Translations under genes and position numbers: made by a program | Assembly: GCF_000334895.1 (NCBI RefSeq) | Contig: NZ_BAFM01000007.1 | Span: forward strand, 62,001 to 126,000 | Direction: 5' to 3' | Length of the DNA stretch: 64,000 nt | From: Halococcus agarilyticus | GTDB lineage: Archaea; Halobacteriota; Halobacteria; Halobacteriales; Halococcaceae | Notes under the pieces: generated by a model | What the model saw: the letters and a program-made list of their open reading frames with translations, nothing else | Database searches by the model: none | What the model was told of the DNA's origin: nothing | Part shown: piece by piece, positions 53,424 to 62,061 of the stretch | How the letters are laid out: each line of letters starts with the position of its first letter | How positions within the stretch are numbered: position 1 is the first letter of the stretch

Positions 53424-54896
53424 ATGCCCGATGACCGCCCGAACGTCGTTCTCATAAACACGGATCAACAGCGGTTCGATACCATCAACGCGCTTGGCGC
53501 GGACCACATGGAGACACCACATCTCGACAGACTGGTCGAGGAAGGGGTGTCGTTCACGAACTGCCACGTCACCGCGCCGTCGTGTGCGCCGTCGCGGGCG
53601 AGCCTCTTCACGGGCTATTACCCGCACACGACCGGCGTTTACACGAACGGCGACGAGTGGCGCCACTCGTGGATCGAGGACCTCTCCGAAAGCGGGTACT
53701 ACTGTCTCAACGTCGGCAAGATGCACGCGGCGCCTTACGACGCGCCGATGGGATTCGACGAGCGTCACATCGTCGAGAACAAGGATCGATACCTCGCACC
53801 GGTTCCCGGGGACGAACCGCCGCTGCCCGGGGAGAAGTTCTACTGGGACGAACTCGACAGAGCGATGGCCACCCGTGGAGCCGTCAGGCCGGGTCGGGAG
53901 TTCTATCGCCAGCTCGATGACTATGAGGAGCGTCTCGGAGCCTTCGAGTGGGAGGCACCGGACGATCTCCATCCCGACATGTTCGTCGGCGACCGCACGA
54001 CGTGGTGGCTCGATACGATGCCCAAGCTCGAACGACCCCTGTTTCTCGAAGTAGGGTTCCCCGGCCCGCACCCGCCCTTCGACCCCATCGAGCGGTGGGC
54101 CGAGGAGTACCTCGATCGGGACCTCCCGGATCCGGTACTCTCCGCGGCGGACCTCGAAGGCCAGCCGACCCCGATGATCCGCCTCCGCGAACACAACGAA
54201 CGGATCGATCACGACTCTGTCGTCCATCGGGTTGAGGCATCGCCCGATCAGCGCCACCGTCAGCGTGCCTATTACTACGCGAACGTATCGATGATCGACG
54301 AGAAAGTCGGGGAGATCATCGACGCCTTGGAACGGAACGGGTACGACGACACCGTCGTTGTGTTCACCTCCGATCACGGCGAGGCGCTCGGCGACCATGG
54401 TCACAGTCAGAAGTGGACGATGTACGACATCATCACCCGCGTGCCGACTATCGTATGGTCACCGGACCGGTTCGACGGCGGTCGCCGCGTGGATGAGTTG
54501 TGTCAGCTGTTCGATCTCGGACCGACAGTCCTCGAATACGCGGGCGTCGACGTTCCGGACTCGATGGAGGCGCGCTCGCTACGACCGGCGCTCGAAGAGG
54601 ACCCGGAAGACGAGTGGATCGGACGTGAGTGCGTCTTCGCCGAACACGCCCGGGACGGTATCCTTCAAGCGACCGAGTTCATGACGATGGTCCGCACCGA
54701 GGACTGGAAGCTCGTCCATTTCCTCGACCACGACGAGGGAATGTTATTTGACTTGTCCGAAGATCCTGATGAAACGGACAATCTCTGGAACGATCCAGCG
54801 GCCCAGGAGAAACGGCAGGAGCTCGAAAACACCCTGCTCAGGTGGCGCATCGAGAGCGGCCACCGGACTGCCGACTGGGCAGCGGATTTTCGCTGA
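53424..54896 (+). CDS. type I sulfatase
   Basis: 490 residues, alkaline-phosphatase fold. The formylglycine site is Cys54 in CAPSR (54-58), needing conversion by a maturation enzyme not seen in this window. Metal ligands: NTDQQRFD near the start and FTSDHGEALGDHG later. The C-terminal RTEDWKLVHFLDHDEGMLFD segment and DPDETDNLWND are typical of sulfatases acting on sulfated sugars. No signal peptide, so probably cytoplasmic on imported substrate. First of two sulfatases in the island. Confidence 0.93.
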   Translation: MPDDRPNVVLINTDQQRFDTINALGADHMETPHLDRLVEEGVSFTNCHVTAPSCAPSRASLFTGYYPHTTGVYTNGDEWRHSWIEDLSESGYYCLNVGKMHAAPYDAPMGFDERHIVENKDRYLAPVPGDEPPLPGEKFYWDELDRAMATRGAVRPGREFYRQLDDYEERLGAFEWEAPDDLHPDMFVGDRTTWWLDTMPKLERPLFLEVGFPGPHPPFDPIERWAEEYLDRDLPDPVLSAADLEGQPTPMIRLREHNERIDHDSVVHRVEASPDQRHRQRAYYYANVSMIDEKVGEIIDALERNGYDDTVVVFTSDHGEALGDHGHSQKWTMYDIITRVPTIVWSPDRFDGGRRVDELCQLFDLGPTVLEYAGVDVPDSMEARSLRPALEEDPEDEWIGRECVFAEHARDGILQATEFMTMVRTEDWKLVHFLDHDEGMLFDLSEDPDETDNLWNDPAAQEKRQELENTLLRWRIESGHRTADWAADFR

Positions 54897-54955
54897 GCTC
54901 GCGGTGAACGGGACTGACCCGAAGCCATAAACGACCCACGACGCAAATCCGGCCC

Positions 54956-55216
54956 ATGCTAGATGGCCCCTGGATAGAGCGAAGCTACGAGGAACCGTAT
55001 CTCACGTTTCGGTGTGATTGTGGCTGGGAGGGGAACGATGTCGACGTCACAGGGTGGGAGGTCCAACGGGAGAACGACCGCGCTGTTCGGCGCTGTCCGG
55101 CATGTGGCACTTGCGTGCCCCAGTGGGGATCGCTCCGGTCTCTGGAGGGCACCGCACAGGTCGCACACGGAGCTCTACGAGATGCTCTCGTTGCTGCCGG
55201 CGTTGTCGACGAGTGA
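54956..55216 (+). CDS. small zinc-ribbon hypothetical, 86 residues
   Basis: Starts at ATG 54956, 59 bases after the sulfatase. Two Cys pairs are visible, CDC (about 20-22) and CPAC (about 47-50), suggesting a zinc site; the remainder is acidic and helical. No named family. Composition is like neighbouring genes, so probably real. Confidence 0.6.
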   Translation: MLDGPWIERSYEEPYLTFRCDCGWEGNDVDVTGWEVQRENDRAVRRCPACGTCVPQWGSLRSLEGTAQVAHGALRDALVAAGVVDE

Positions 55217-55244
55217 AACGATATGGGTCGTTCGCTCGGTAGTG

Positions 55245-55395
55245 TCTGATTGGTCTCGTTGGAGCCAGCGAACGAAGGCTTGGAGCCAGTTTCGACGGTT
55301 TCGAGGAAAGCGTGGCTGAAGTGGTTCCGAGAACGAGGTGGCTCGGCATTTCAGCCCGCCGAAGACGCGCTCAACGCCGTTCCGGTTTCCACGTT
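55245..55395 (-). mobile_element. IS6-type transposase C-terminal remnant
   Basis: Reverse-strand reading: RNGVERVFGGLKCRATSFSE, a short linker, then RRNWLQAFVRWLQRDQS. This is the end of an IS6-family DDE transposase (N-x-VE-x-VF-x-x-LK-R and the terminal WLxAF(V)xxW block). Nothing else of the element, including the DDE core and terminal repeats, is present. It shows that an insertion sequence once visited this spot. Confidence 0.62.
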
Positions 55396-55524
55396 GTCCG
55401 GGATGAAATCGGTGTCCGGCTCGGAAGGGCGCAGTTCGGTGGTTCGAGCGCCACCGGCCAGAAACACGGCAGATTCGAGGGAGTGTGAGCCGTTCAGTTC
55501 GTCCTGACCTTCGAACGTGGGCTG

Positions 55525-55593
55525 CTCATCGGCGAACATCGCTTCGACGACCTGTACGCCTTCCTCGAGCATCGCTGCCTCACAAAGATTCAT
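55525..55593 (-). pseudogene. short luciferase-family (F420-dependent) oxidoreductase fragment
   Basis: Reverse-strand stretch reading LEEGVQVVEAMFADEQPTFEG, the helix and loop typical of LLM-class flavin/F420 oxidoreductases, after which the frame no longer looks like that family. It lies next to the IS6-type remnant, consistent with a gene broken by insertion. Confidence 0.4.
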
Positions 55594-55624
55594 GTGTCGG
55601 TGGCTGGATCGTTCGATAGATCAC

Positions 55625-57253
55625 ATGTCCTCACTGCGAAACGGAACGCCACCGAACATCCTCTGGCTCAGTATGGAGGACACGACAGCGGACCGACTGG
55701 GCTGTTACGGCGACGACCTCTCGCGAACGCCGAACATCGACGAACGGCTGGCGGGCGAGGGGCGACGCTATCGAAACGCGTTCTGTCCGTCACCCGTCTG
55801 CTCACCGAGCCGGTCAGCGACGATTACTGGCATGTATCCCACCGCTGTCGGATGCCACCAGCATCGGCCCGATCGCGAGCGGCCCGGTCTACCGCCGAGC
55901 CACCGAGTCGTGACGCCCCACTACGTTCGGTCGTTCACCGAACTGCTCCGCGCGGCGGGGTACTACTGTGCGAAGCGTGGCAAGAACGACTTCCAGTTCG
56001 GACACCCGTTCACCGTCTGGAACGACTACGGCCGCGACGAGACGGATGTCGTCTGGCGCGACCGCGATGGGGACCAGCCGTTCTTCGCCTCCTACCAGAA
56101 CGGCATCTCCCACGAAAGCGGGATGTACCCGCCGGACACCGAGTCTGACCGATCCCTCGAGACAGATCCCGGCACCGTCACGGTCCCTCCCTACCTTCCC
56201 GACACGGATCCCACGCGACGAGCGCTCGCCCGTCACTACGACAACCTCGCCGCGTCCGACGATTGGATCGGTGGCCTGCTGGACGAACTCGCGGCCGACA
56301 GTCTCGTTGAGAATACGGTCGTCGTCCTCTGGTCCGATCACGGAGAAGGGCTGCCCCGGTGTAAGTCCTGGCTGTACGACCGTGGACTCAACGTCCCGCT
56401 GATCGTCCGGTGGCCCGGCGAGATCGAGGCTGGCACCGAGACAACGGAACTCGTCTCGCTGGTCGACCTCGCGCGGACGATGCTCGAGTTGGCGAACGCC
56501 GAGGTGCCAACGTTCCTCCAGGGCCAGCAGTTCCTCGGTGAGGACCGCGACGACCCTCGAGAGTACGTCTTTGCCTCGCGCGACAGACAGGACGAAAGCT
56601 ACGCGATGCAGCGGGCAGTGCGCGACCAGCGATACAAGTACATCCGCAACTACTACCCGGCCAGGCCCAACCCCTGGTTCCAGTATCGCAACAACCACCC
56701 CGCCATGCGGGAGATAAAACGCCTGGAGCGGGAGGGCGAACTGAACGGCCCAATGGCATGGTTCGCCGAACCCAGGCCGGCGGAGGAGCTCTACGATCTC
56801 GACGTCGACCCTCACGAGACCGAAAACCTCGTCGCAGATCCTGCCTATCGAGAGACGCTCGATCGGTTGCGTGGAGCGCTCGATGACTGGCGAGAACGCA
56901 CCGGCGATATGGGCGAGACCGCCGAGGATCGACTCGTCGAGGAGTGGTGGCCCGATGGGAACCAACCCGAGACGGCACGACCGACGTTCGTCCCGAACGT
57001 CTCCGGCCGGCCGGGCCGGGACGACGCACCGGACGGCGGCGAGTTCGAGGGTCCGATGACAGTCCGGATCGACTGTGGCACCCAGGGTGCCTCGGTGGCA
57101 TACACGACCCAGCGCGGTGAGGATCCAGACTGGAAACTGTACACCGAGCCGATTCGCATCGAGCGTGGTGAACTCACGCTCCGCACAAAGGCAGTACGGT
57201 ACGGTTATTCGGAGAGTGATGAGCGGATCGCGACCTTTTCGGTCTCCGACTGA
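55625..57253 (+). CDS. sulfatase with C-terminal chitobiase-like beta domain
   Basis: 542 residues. Formylglycine site Cys59 in CSPSR (59-63); metal residues in WLSMEDTTADRLGCYG and LWSDHGEGLP. After the sulfatase fold (to about 455) come a linker and a C-terminal module (about 475-542) resembling the CHB_HEX C-terminal domain: VRIDCGTQGASVAYTTQ, WKLYTEPIRIERGELTLR, and KAVRYGYSESDERI. That module is usual in extracellular sugar enzymes of Bacteroidetes and Planctomycetes, so transfer is plausible. No signal peptide is obvious. Confidence 0.9.
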   Translation: MSSLRNGTPPNILWLSMEDTTADRLGCYGDDLSRTPNIDERLAGEGRRYRNAFCPSPVCSPSRSATITGMYPTAVGCHQHRPDRERPGLPPSHRVVTPHYVRSFTELLRAAGYYCAKRGKNDFQFGHPFTVWNDYGRDETDVVWRDRDGDQPFFASYQNGISHESGMYPPDTESDRSLETDPGTVTVPPYLPDTDPTRRALARHYDNLAASDDWIGGLLDELAADSLVENTVVVLWSDHGEGLPRCKSWLYDRGLNVPLIVRWPGEIEAGTETTELVSLVDLARTMLELANAEVPTFLQGQQFLGEDRDDPREYVFASRDRQDESYAMQRAVRDQRYKYIRNYYPARPNPWFQYRNNHPAMREIKRLEREGELNGPMAWFAEPRPAEELYDLDVDPHETENLVADPAYRETLDRLRGALDDWRERTGDMGETAEDRLVEEWWPDGNQPETARPTFVPNVSGRPGRDDAPDGGEFEGPMTVRIDCGTQGASVAYTTQRGEDPDWKLYTEPIRIERGELTLRTKAVRYGYSESDERIATFSVSD

Positions 57254-57973
57254 ACCACAGAGGCCGGACCGCACAGCACGTCAGTCTTGCAACACTGGTG
57301 TCAGTCGGATCGTCAACCCAACGGGATCGACGGGTACGAACGAGAGCTGTCGATAACTATGAGTGTGATGCTGACGTTGGCGGAACAGCGAACCGGCGTC
57401 GGTCGGCCCTCGTCCCGTTTCGCGCTCGGCGGTCAGTGTTGGTTTCTGCTTGGAATATCTCTCTACCAACACTTTCCACTTGGTCCGTGACTGATGGTGC
57501 GATCCAAATGGGAAATCAGTACTAACGGAAAGAAATGATGTCCAATTCATACGATATAGATCTACCCGAATATTCAATATTCGTAGCTACAATCAATTCT
57601 TTAGAGATTTTTTAGCCCAAATTAACTATTAGTATCTTCGATACCCTTGTCAAGAAAACATGGCGGAAAAGAGGATCATATTAAAGTTCCCGAAAACTTG
57701 TTTGGCACGGTTCGGTCCCTGCGGTGAGGGGACCGTTCGAAGTATCTGATACTATCCAGACTGTGCGTACCAGGAGCGAAGTGGATCGTCGACTACTACT
57801 CCGGTGCTACCAAGGCCGGGCGTTCACGAGGCCTGGAAGACCGTCCCGACGGTGTCCCTGATGCACGTCGGCTTCGAAGTTTGGGGGCGGCATCCACCGA
57901 CTGGTTCGAGACGCCGATCGCGATCCTGCTGTGCAGTTCGGACACCGTTCGTCGACACGGTGCGGTCACGAGA
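57254..57973. other. long AT-rich convergent gap with palindromes
   Basis: 720 bases between two convergent genes, so no promoter is expected for either. From about 57490 to 57700 the sequence is far more AT-rich than the rest. It contains CGAATATT-C-AATATTCG (57567-57583), hairpin CGGTCCC/GGGACCG (57713-57719/57729-57735) and AGTATC-T-GATACT (57741-57753). A 29-codon frame starts at ATG 57660. No recognised gene. Confidence 0.55.
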
Positions 57974-59098
57974 TCACGTCGCTTCCGAGCCCTCTCGCTC
58001 TACCGTTTCGTTCGGCCCGACGGTCGTCCACAGCTCGTCATCGACGTAAACCCGCAACCTCGCGCTTCCGTCGTTGTCGATGGAGACCACGTCGCCGGTC
58101 GTTCGGTACGTGTCGACACCACCGTCGCCGACGTATCCGTATATCTTCCGCCAACTGATCGGGGAGTTGCGGTCGGGCCGATCGGCTTCGGCCGGAACGT
58201 CGGCCTCGTCGCCGAGCGTTATCCGCTCGGTCGCGCCGAGGAAGTACGTGGCGTCGCCGTCGCCGACCGCTTCCACCCGGATCACCTTCTGCGACGCGTT
58301 GGGTGGCGGCAGGTCCGGCGGTCCCAGCGGCCCGTAGCGTCCGGCGTTCTCACCGGGCTCGACGGTGTCGTACAGCTCCCCGTTGAGATAGACCTCCAGC
58401 GTCGCGTTGCCGTCGTTGACGATGACGCCGAGACCGACGTCGGTCACGTAGTCGTCCACCCCGCCCTCACCCACGTAGCCCTGGATGTAGGTGGTGGTCT
58501 GGCTGATGACCCTGTCCGCGTGGTCGGCTTCGTCCGGCCGATCGGCTTCCTCACCGAGATCGATACTGCCGGGGACGTACACGCGATAGTACGACGCCCC
58601 GCCATCGACTGCCCGCACGACGACGTGATTTTCGTCCTCCTGCAACCCCTCCGGCCGCGACGGTATCGGCGAGTCGGAGTCGGCTGCCGTGGTCGTCGCA
58701 GTCGGTGTGGCGGTCGCGGTCGGTGTGGCGGTCGCGGTCGGTGTGGCGGTTGCCGTCGGGGTCGGGGTTCCGGTCTCGGTCGGTGTTGGGGTTGGTGTCC
58801 TCGTCTCGGTGGGTGTTCGTGTCGCGCTCACCGTCTCGGTCGGTGTTGTCGTCGCCGTCGTGGTGCTGGACGGTGTCCCCGTCGCGGTGGTCGACCGCTC
58901 CGTCGTGGCCGCACTCGTCGATGTCGCTGTGGTCGTGGCGGTGCGAGCATCCGCAGTCGTGGTCACCGCGTCCGTTGCCGTCTCTTCGCCTGGGGCACTC
59001 GTGTTCGTCGCGTCCCCGCCGAGATCGGCGAGGGAAGCACAGCCAGCCGAAGCGACTGCGAACACGAGCAAAACACTGACCACCGAACGCTTCATCAT
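57974..59098 (-). CDS. surface lipoprotein with Thr/Pro stalk and two related C-terminal domains
   Basis: 374 residues. Signal peptide with lipobox ending at Cys20 (VFAVASAGCAS). Residues 25-150 form a Thr/Ala/Pro stalk with TPTATA-type repeats, probably O-glycosylated. Two similar beta-rich domains follow, about 160-265 and 275-370; each has a VRAVDGG or VEAVGDG start, an EEADRPDEADHADRV-type acidic loop, YIQGYVGEGGVDDY / IYGYVGDGGVDTY, and a closing LEVYLNGELYDTV / LRVYVDDELWTTV. They look like an internal duplication. Function unknown; perhaps carbohydrate or protein binding on the cell surface. Confidence 0.8.
   Translation of the reverse strand: MMKRSVVSVLLVFAVASAGCASLADLGGDATNTSAPGEETATDAVTTTADARTATTTATSTSAATTERSTTATGTPSSTTTATTTPTETVSATRTPTETRTPTPTPTETGTPTPTATATPTATATPTATATPTATTTAADSDSPIPSRPEGLQEDENHVVVRAVDGGASYYRVYVPGSIDLGEEADRPDEADHADRVISQTTTYIQGYVGEGGVDDYVTDVGLGVIVNDGNATLEVYLNGELYDTVEPGENAGRYGPLGPPDLPPPNASQKVIRVEAVGDGDATYFLGATERITLGDEADVPAEADRPDRNSPISWRKIYGYVGDGGVDTYRTTGDVVSIDNDGSARLRVYVDDELWTTVGPNETVEREGSEAT
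58695..58748 (-). repeat. 18-base tandem repeat, three copies
   Basis: Units 58695-58712, 58713-58730 and 58731-58748; the second and third are identical and the first differs by one base. They encode six residues each in the Thr/Pro stalk. Copy number may vary between strains. Confidence 0.8.
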
Positions 59099-59281
59099 GT
59101 GATTGCTTCCACCAGATCCAAGCCACGTAACTGTCTTGTGGTGTTGCGGGGCCGTCTCCGGCGTCCGGAGCGCGTTGCCGGACGACGTTTCGACGATCGC
59201 GAACGCCGATCGGGAAGCAACGCACACGCCACCGACGGTCGGGGCCAGCACCCGGTCCAGACCGGAGGGGAACTGCCGAGC

Positions 59282-60082
59282 TCAGAGCCGCCGGAGAAAC
59301 GCCCGGAGCTCCGCCCGGGCGGCGTCGTGCTCGTCGTGGAACACGTAGTGGCCGGCGTCCGGAACGTGAACGAGCCGGCCGTCCGCGAGCGAGTCGGCGG
59401 CCGCGAGGTCACTGACTCGGCGCTCGGTGCCGGCGTCGGACCGCAGCACGAGCGTCGGGCACGTGATGTCGTCGAACACCTCCCGCAGCGGCTCCGGGTA
59501 GCCCTCGCGTCCGATCTCGGCGATGTTCGGACTGCACTCGGTGGCCGCGGCGGCGAGCCGTCGCGCCCAGTCGGGATCGAACTCGTCGTACTCGGTTTCG
59601 ATCAACTCCTCGATCGAGCGGTTCTCGATGTCGCGAAGTTGGTCGTGAACGATCGCCGCCCGTTCGTCCGGGTTCGTCTCCGTTTCGGTGTCGTGCATCC
59701 CGGCGGGGTCTTCGAGCACCAGGCCACGCGGGAGGCCTGGATGCTCCGCGGCGGTCCACGCGACGGTTGCCGCACCCATCGAGTGTCCCAGCAAAATCGG
59801 ATCGACGAGGTCGAGCGCCCCGACGAGACCGACGAGATCGGCGACGCGATTTCGGATATCGTAGCCGGTCTCGGGGGCTGCGGACCGGCCGTGACCGCGG
59901 GCGTCGTAGGTCACCACGTCGTACTCGGCGGCGAGATCCTCTGCGAGCGGCAGCCAGCACCGCCCGTTGCCGTAGAAGCCGTGGGCCATGACCAGCGGTG
60001 GGCCGTCGCCGGTGCGGTAGTACCGCAGGTCGATTCCGTTCGAACGAACGGCGTCCGTCGTCCATCCCGCAGGGAGATCCAT
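59282..60082 (-). CDS. alpha/beta hydrolase
   Basis: 266 residues. Nucleophile elbow GHSMG at 99-103 (Ser101), oxyanion HGFYGNG near 34-40, late acid in LRSDAGTE and catalytic His in PDAGHYVFHD. Similar to haloalkane dehalogenase-fold and epoxide-hydrolase-like esterases; no cap-specific motif to decide. Cytoplasmic. ATG 60082 begins at a normal N-terminal strand. Confidence 0.85.
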   Translation of the reverse strand: MDLPAGWTTDAVRSNGIDLRYYRTGDGPPLVMAHGFYGNGRCWLPLAEDLAAEYDVVTYDARGHGRSAAPETGYDIRNRVADLVGLVGALDLVDPILLGHSMGAATVAWTAAEHPGLPRGLVLEDPAGMHDTETETNPDERAAIVHDQLRDIENRSIEELIETEYDEFDPDWARRLAAAATECSPNIAEIGREGYPEPLREVFDDITCPTLVLRSDAGTERRVSDLAAADSLADGRLVHVPDAGHYVFHDEHDAARAELRAFLRRL

Positions 60083-60185
60083 GCGATCACTTCTCGAAAG
60101 GGACGAAAAGCGTACCGGACGACGGTGTCCGTCGAGCCTCGATTCGCCACGTCGGTGATCCGCGGGGCCGACCGACCGATCTCGG

Positions 60186-60989
60186 TTGACCACCGTTCCG
60201 GTTCGAAGCCAGGCAGCAGTACCCACCTTCACCGACGAGCAGCCCAAACCTCAGCCCGTCGAAATCTACTTGCCGTCGCCCCGACCTCTCGGAAGGGTGT
60301 GGCTCGACGAGTTCCGCTATCGAACGGCGTGGAACGCAGAGGCCAACGAACGCCGCTACGACGCGCCGGCCGACCCGTGGGCGCTCGTCCACGTGGATCC
60401 GAGCGAGGTGGAACGGCTCAACGTCGTCTCGCTGCTGTGGGGGCTCGGCCGCGTGCGCGACGGCGACTGGGATCGGCCGGCGAACTGCCGGCGGATCGAC
60501 GACACCCCAATCCACGAGGGACTGACTCAGCGATTCGGCGACGAACGTGACTGGGAGGAGACGGCCTACTACGAACACGCCGTCGGGCGGATCGAGGACA
60601 ATGGCGATCACAAGGGCGTCGAGAGCGAAGCAGAGCTCGTTGAGGAGTACCTTCCGGCCCTCGACGAGCTGTACGCGGATCTGTGTGACGAGGGCTACCG
60701 ACCGAACCGTGGGGTGGTGTACGACGGTCCCGAGGATGCGGACTACATCCACGATCTGGAGCCGATGGTCCTCGTCGGCCGCGATGGCGAGATCATCTGG
60801 ACCGAGGGGTTCCACCGGCTCGTGCTCGCCGACCTCGCGGGGATTCCCACGATCCCGGTGTACGTCCTCCGGCGGCACGACGCCTGGCAACGGGTCCGCG
60901 ACGCGCTCGCCCGGACGACACCCGACGAACGGCCGTCGGAGCTGGCCACACACGCGGATCACCCGGACGTTAGCGAGCTCGTCCCGTAA
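60186..60989 (+). CDS. haloarchaeal hypothetical with ParB-like segment, 267 residues
   Basis: No firm family. The second half has MVLVGRDGEIIWTEGFHRLV then LADLAGIPTIPVYVLRRHD, which resembles the ParB/sulfiredoxin-like loop with a GxHR-type motif, sometimes seen in sugar- or capsule-linked proteins. The front half is charged with a NVVSLLWGLGRV helix. The frame opens with TTG at 60186; a real start may be further in, since no good ATG or GTG is near. Divergent from the hydrolase gene. Confidence 0.6.
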   Translation: MTTVPVRSQAAVPTFTDEQPKPQPVEIYLPSPRPLGRVWLDEFRYRTAWNAEANERRYDAPADPWALVHVDPSEVERLNVVSLLWGLGRVRDGDWDRPANCRRIDDTPIHEGLTQRFGDERDWEETAYYEHAVGRIEDNGDHKGVESEAELVEEYLPALDELYADLCDEGYRPNRGVVYDGPEDADYIHDLEPMVLVGRDGEIIWTEGFHRLVLADLAGIPTIPVYVLRRHDAWQRVRDALARTTPDERPSELATHADHPDVSELVP

Positions 60990-61184
60990 CCCGATGTAGC
61001 CCTCCACAGCCGTGACTCGGTCGACGGGAGCCGGCTCGACGGGTGAGCTACGTGGCGCGGTCGCGCTGGGTTCCTTTAAGTGCTTCCCGCGACAAGGTGT
61101 AGATACGAGCGAGGTGCGTCGGTTCGTGACGGTTTTCTACACCAACCCATCATTCAACTGTCGGCGGCTGCTACGCCGTCGCCA

Positions 61185-61931
61185 ATGACCGACGACGATG
61201 CTTCGGAACCCGTCCTGTCGACGGCGGCGGACGGTGGATCGGCTGCGGCACAGACGGCCGTGCGGCTGAGCCGGCGGCCGGGCGACAGTTCGGTCGCGCG
61301 GGCCGACCTCCAGCGCGACGAAACCGTGCGCCGGTGGGGCCTGGTCACGCCGAGCGCGACCCGGATCGGCCGGGCCGACAGTCCCGAGAACGACCTCTCG
61401 GAGAACGTTCGTCGACTCCACGACGAGCGCCACCCGGCGATGGAGGGGTACAGCGCGCGTGCGCACCGCCTCGAAAAGCTCCGGCTGACCCACGCGCTGT
61501 GTGGCGACCTCGCGCTCACGCCGTGGCAGCGCGACCGCGCCATCGGGATCATGGTCGACCTCGATCTCACCGCGTTCGGAAGCCAGCGCGCCATCCCGAA
61601 GGTCGCGCTCGTCGTGATCCGCCACGTGGTCGATCGCGAGCGCGAGCGCCACCTCGGCCTCCACGACGACGAGTGGATCGCCGAACAATCACCCGAGCGG
61701 CTCGCCGATCTCTACGACCAGTTCCGCTCGATCACCGACGAGGACCGCTTCGACGCACTCTGTGAGCAACACGGCCTCGACGTGACGAACCTCAACCGGC
61801 TGCGCCGAACCCTGACCGAGCAACTCGACGACCAGGACCTCCACGATGCGGTGTACGGCCGCAACCCCTACCGCGACCCGAGCCTCCCGAGCCTCGGCTC
61901 CCGCGCCGTAACGGCCGGCTCCGGGGGGTAG
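61185..61931 (+). CDS. probable RNA polymerase epsilon-type haloarchaeal protein
   Basis: 248 residues from ATG 61185. A disordered N-terminal 45 residues is followed by a helical domain: LTHALCGDLALTPWQRDRAI, LDLTAFGSQRAIPKVALVVI, and SPERLADLYDQFR, resembling cyclin-like TFB repeats. I recall such proteins being annotated as RNA polymerase subunit epsilon in haloarchaea. It could equally be a TFB-related transcription factor. A TTTAAG at about 61075 is rather far upstream. Confidence 0.6.
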   Translation: MTDDDASEPVLSTAADGGSAAAQTAVRLSRRPGDSSVARADLQRDETVRRWGLVTPSATRIGRADSPENDLSENVRRLHDERHPAMEGYSARAHRLEKLRLTHALCGDLALTPWQRDRAIGIMVDLDLTAFGSQRAIPKVALVVIRHVVDRERERHLGLHDDEWIAEQSPERLADLYDQFRSITDEDRFDALCEQHGLDVTNLNRLRRTLTEQLDDQDLHDAVYGRNPYRDPSLPSLGSRAVTAGSGG

Positions 61932-62061
61932 CGTTCGCGTCGGCACGCCCATCGAACCGATTCCGGGCCGCGTGCTCGACTCCGCCCCCGATCCTGTTCT
62001 TCGAACGACGTTCCGACTCCCGACCGACAGCGTAATTGCCACTCAGTGGAATCACCGAGTA

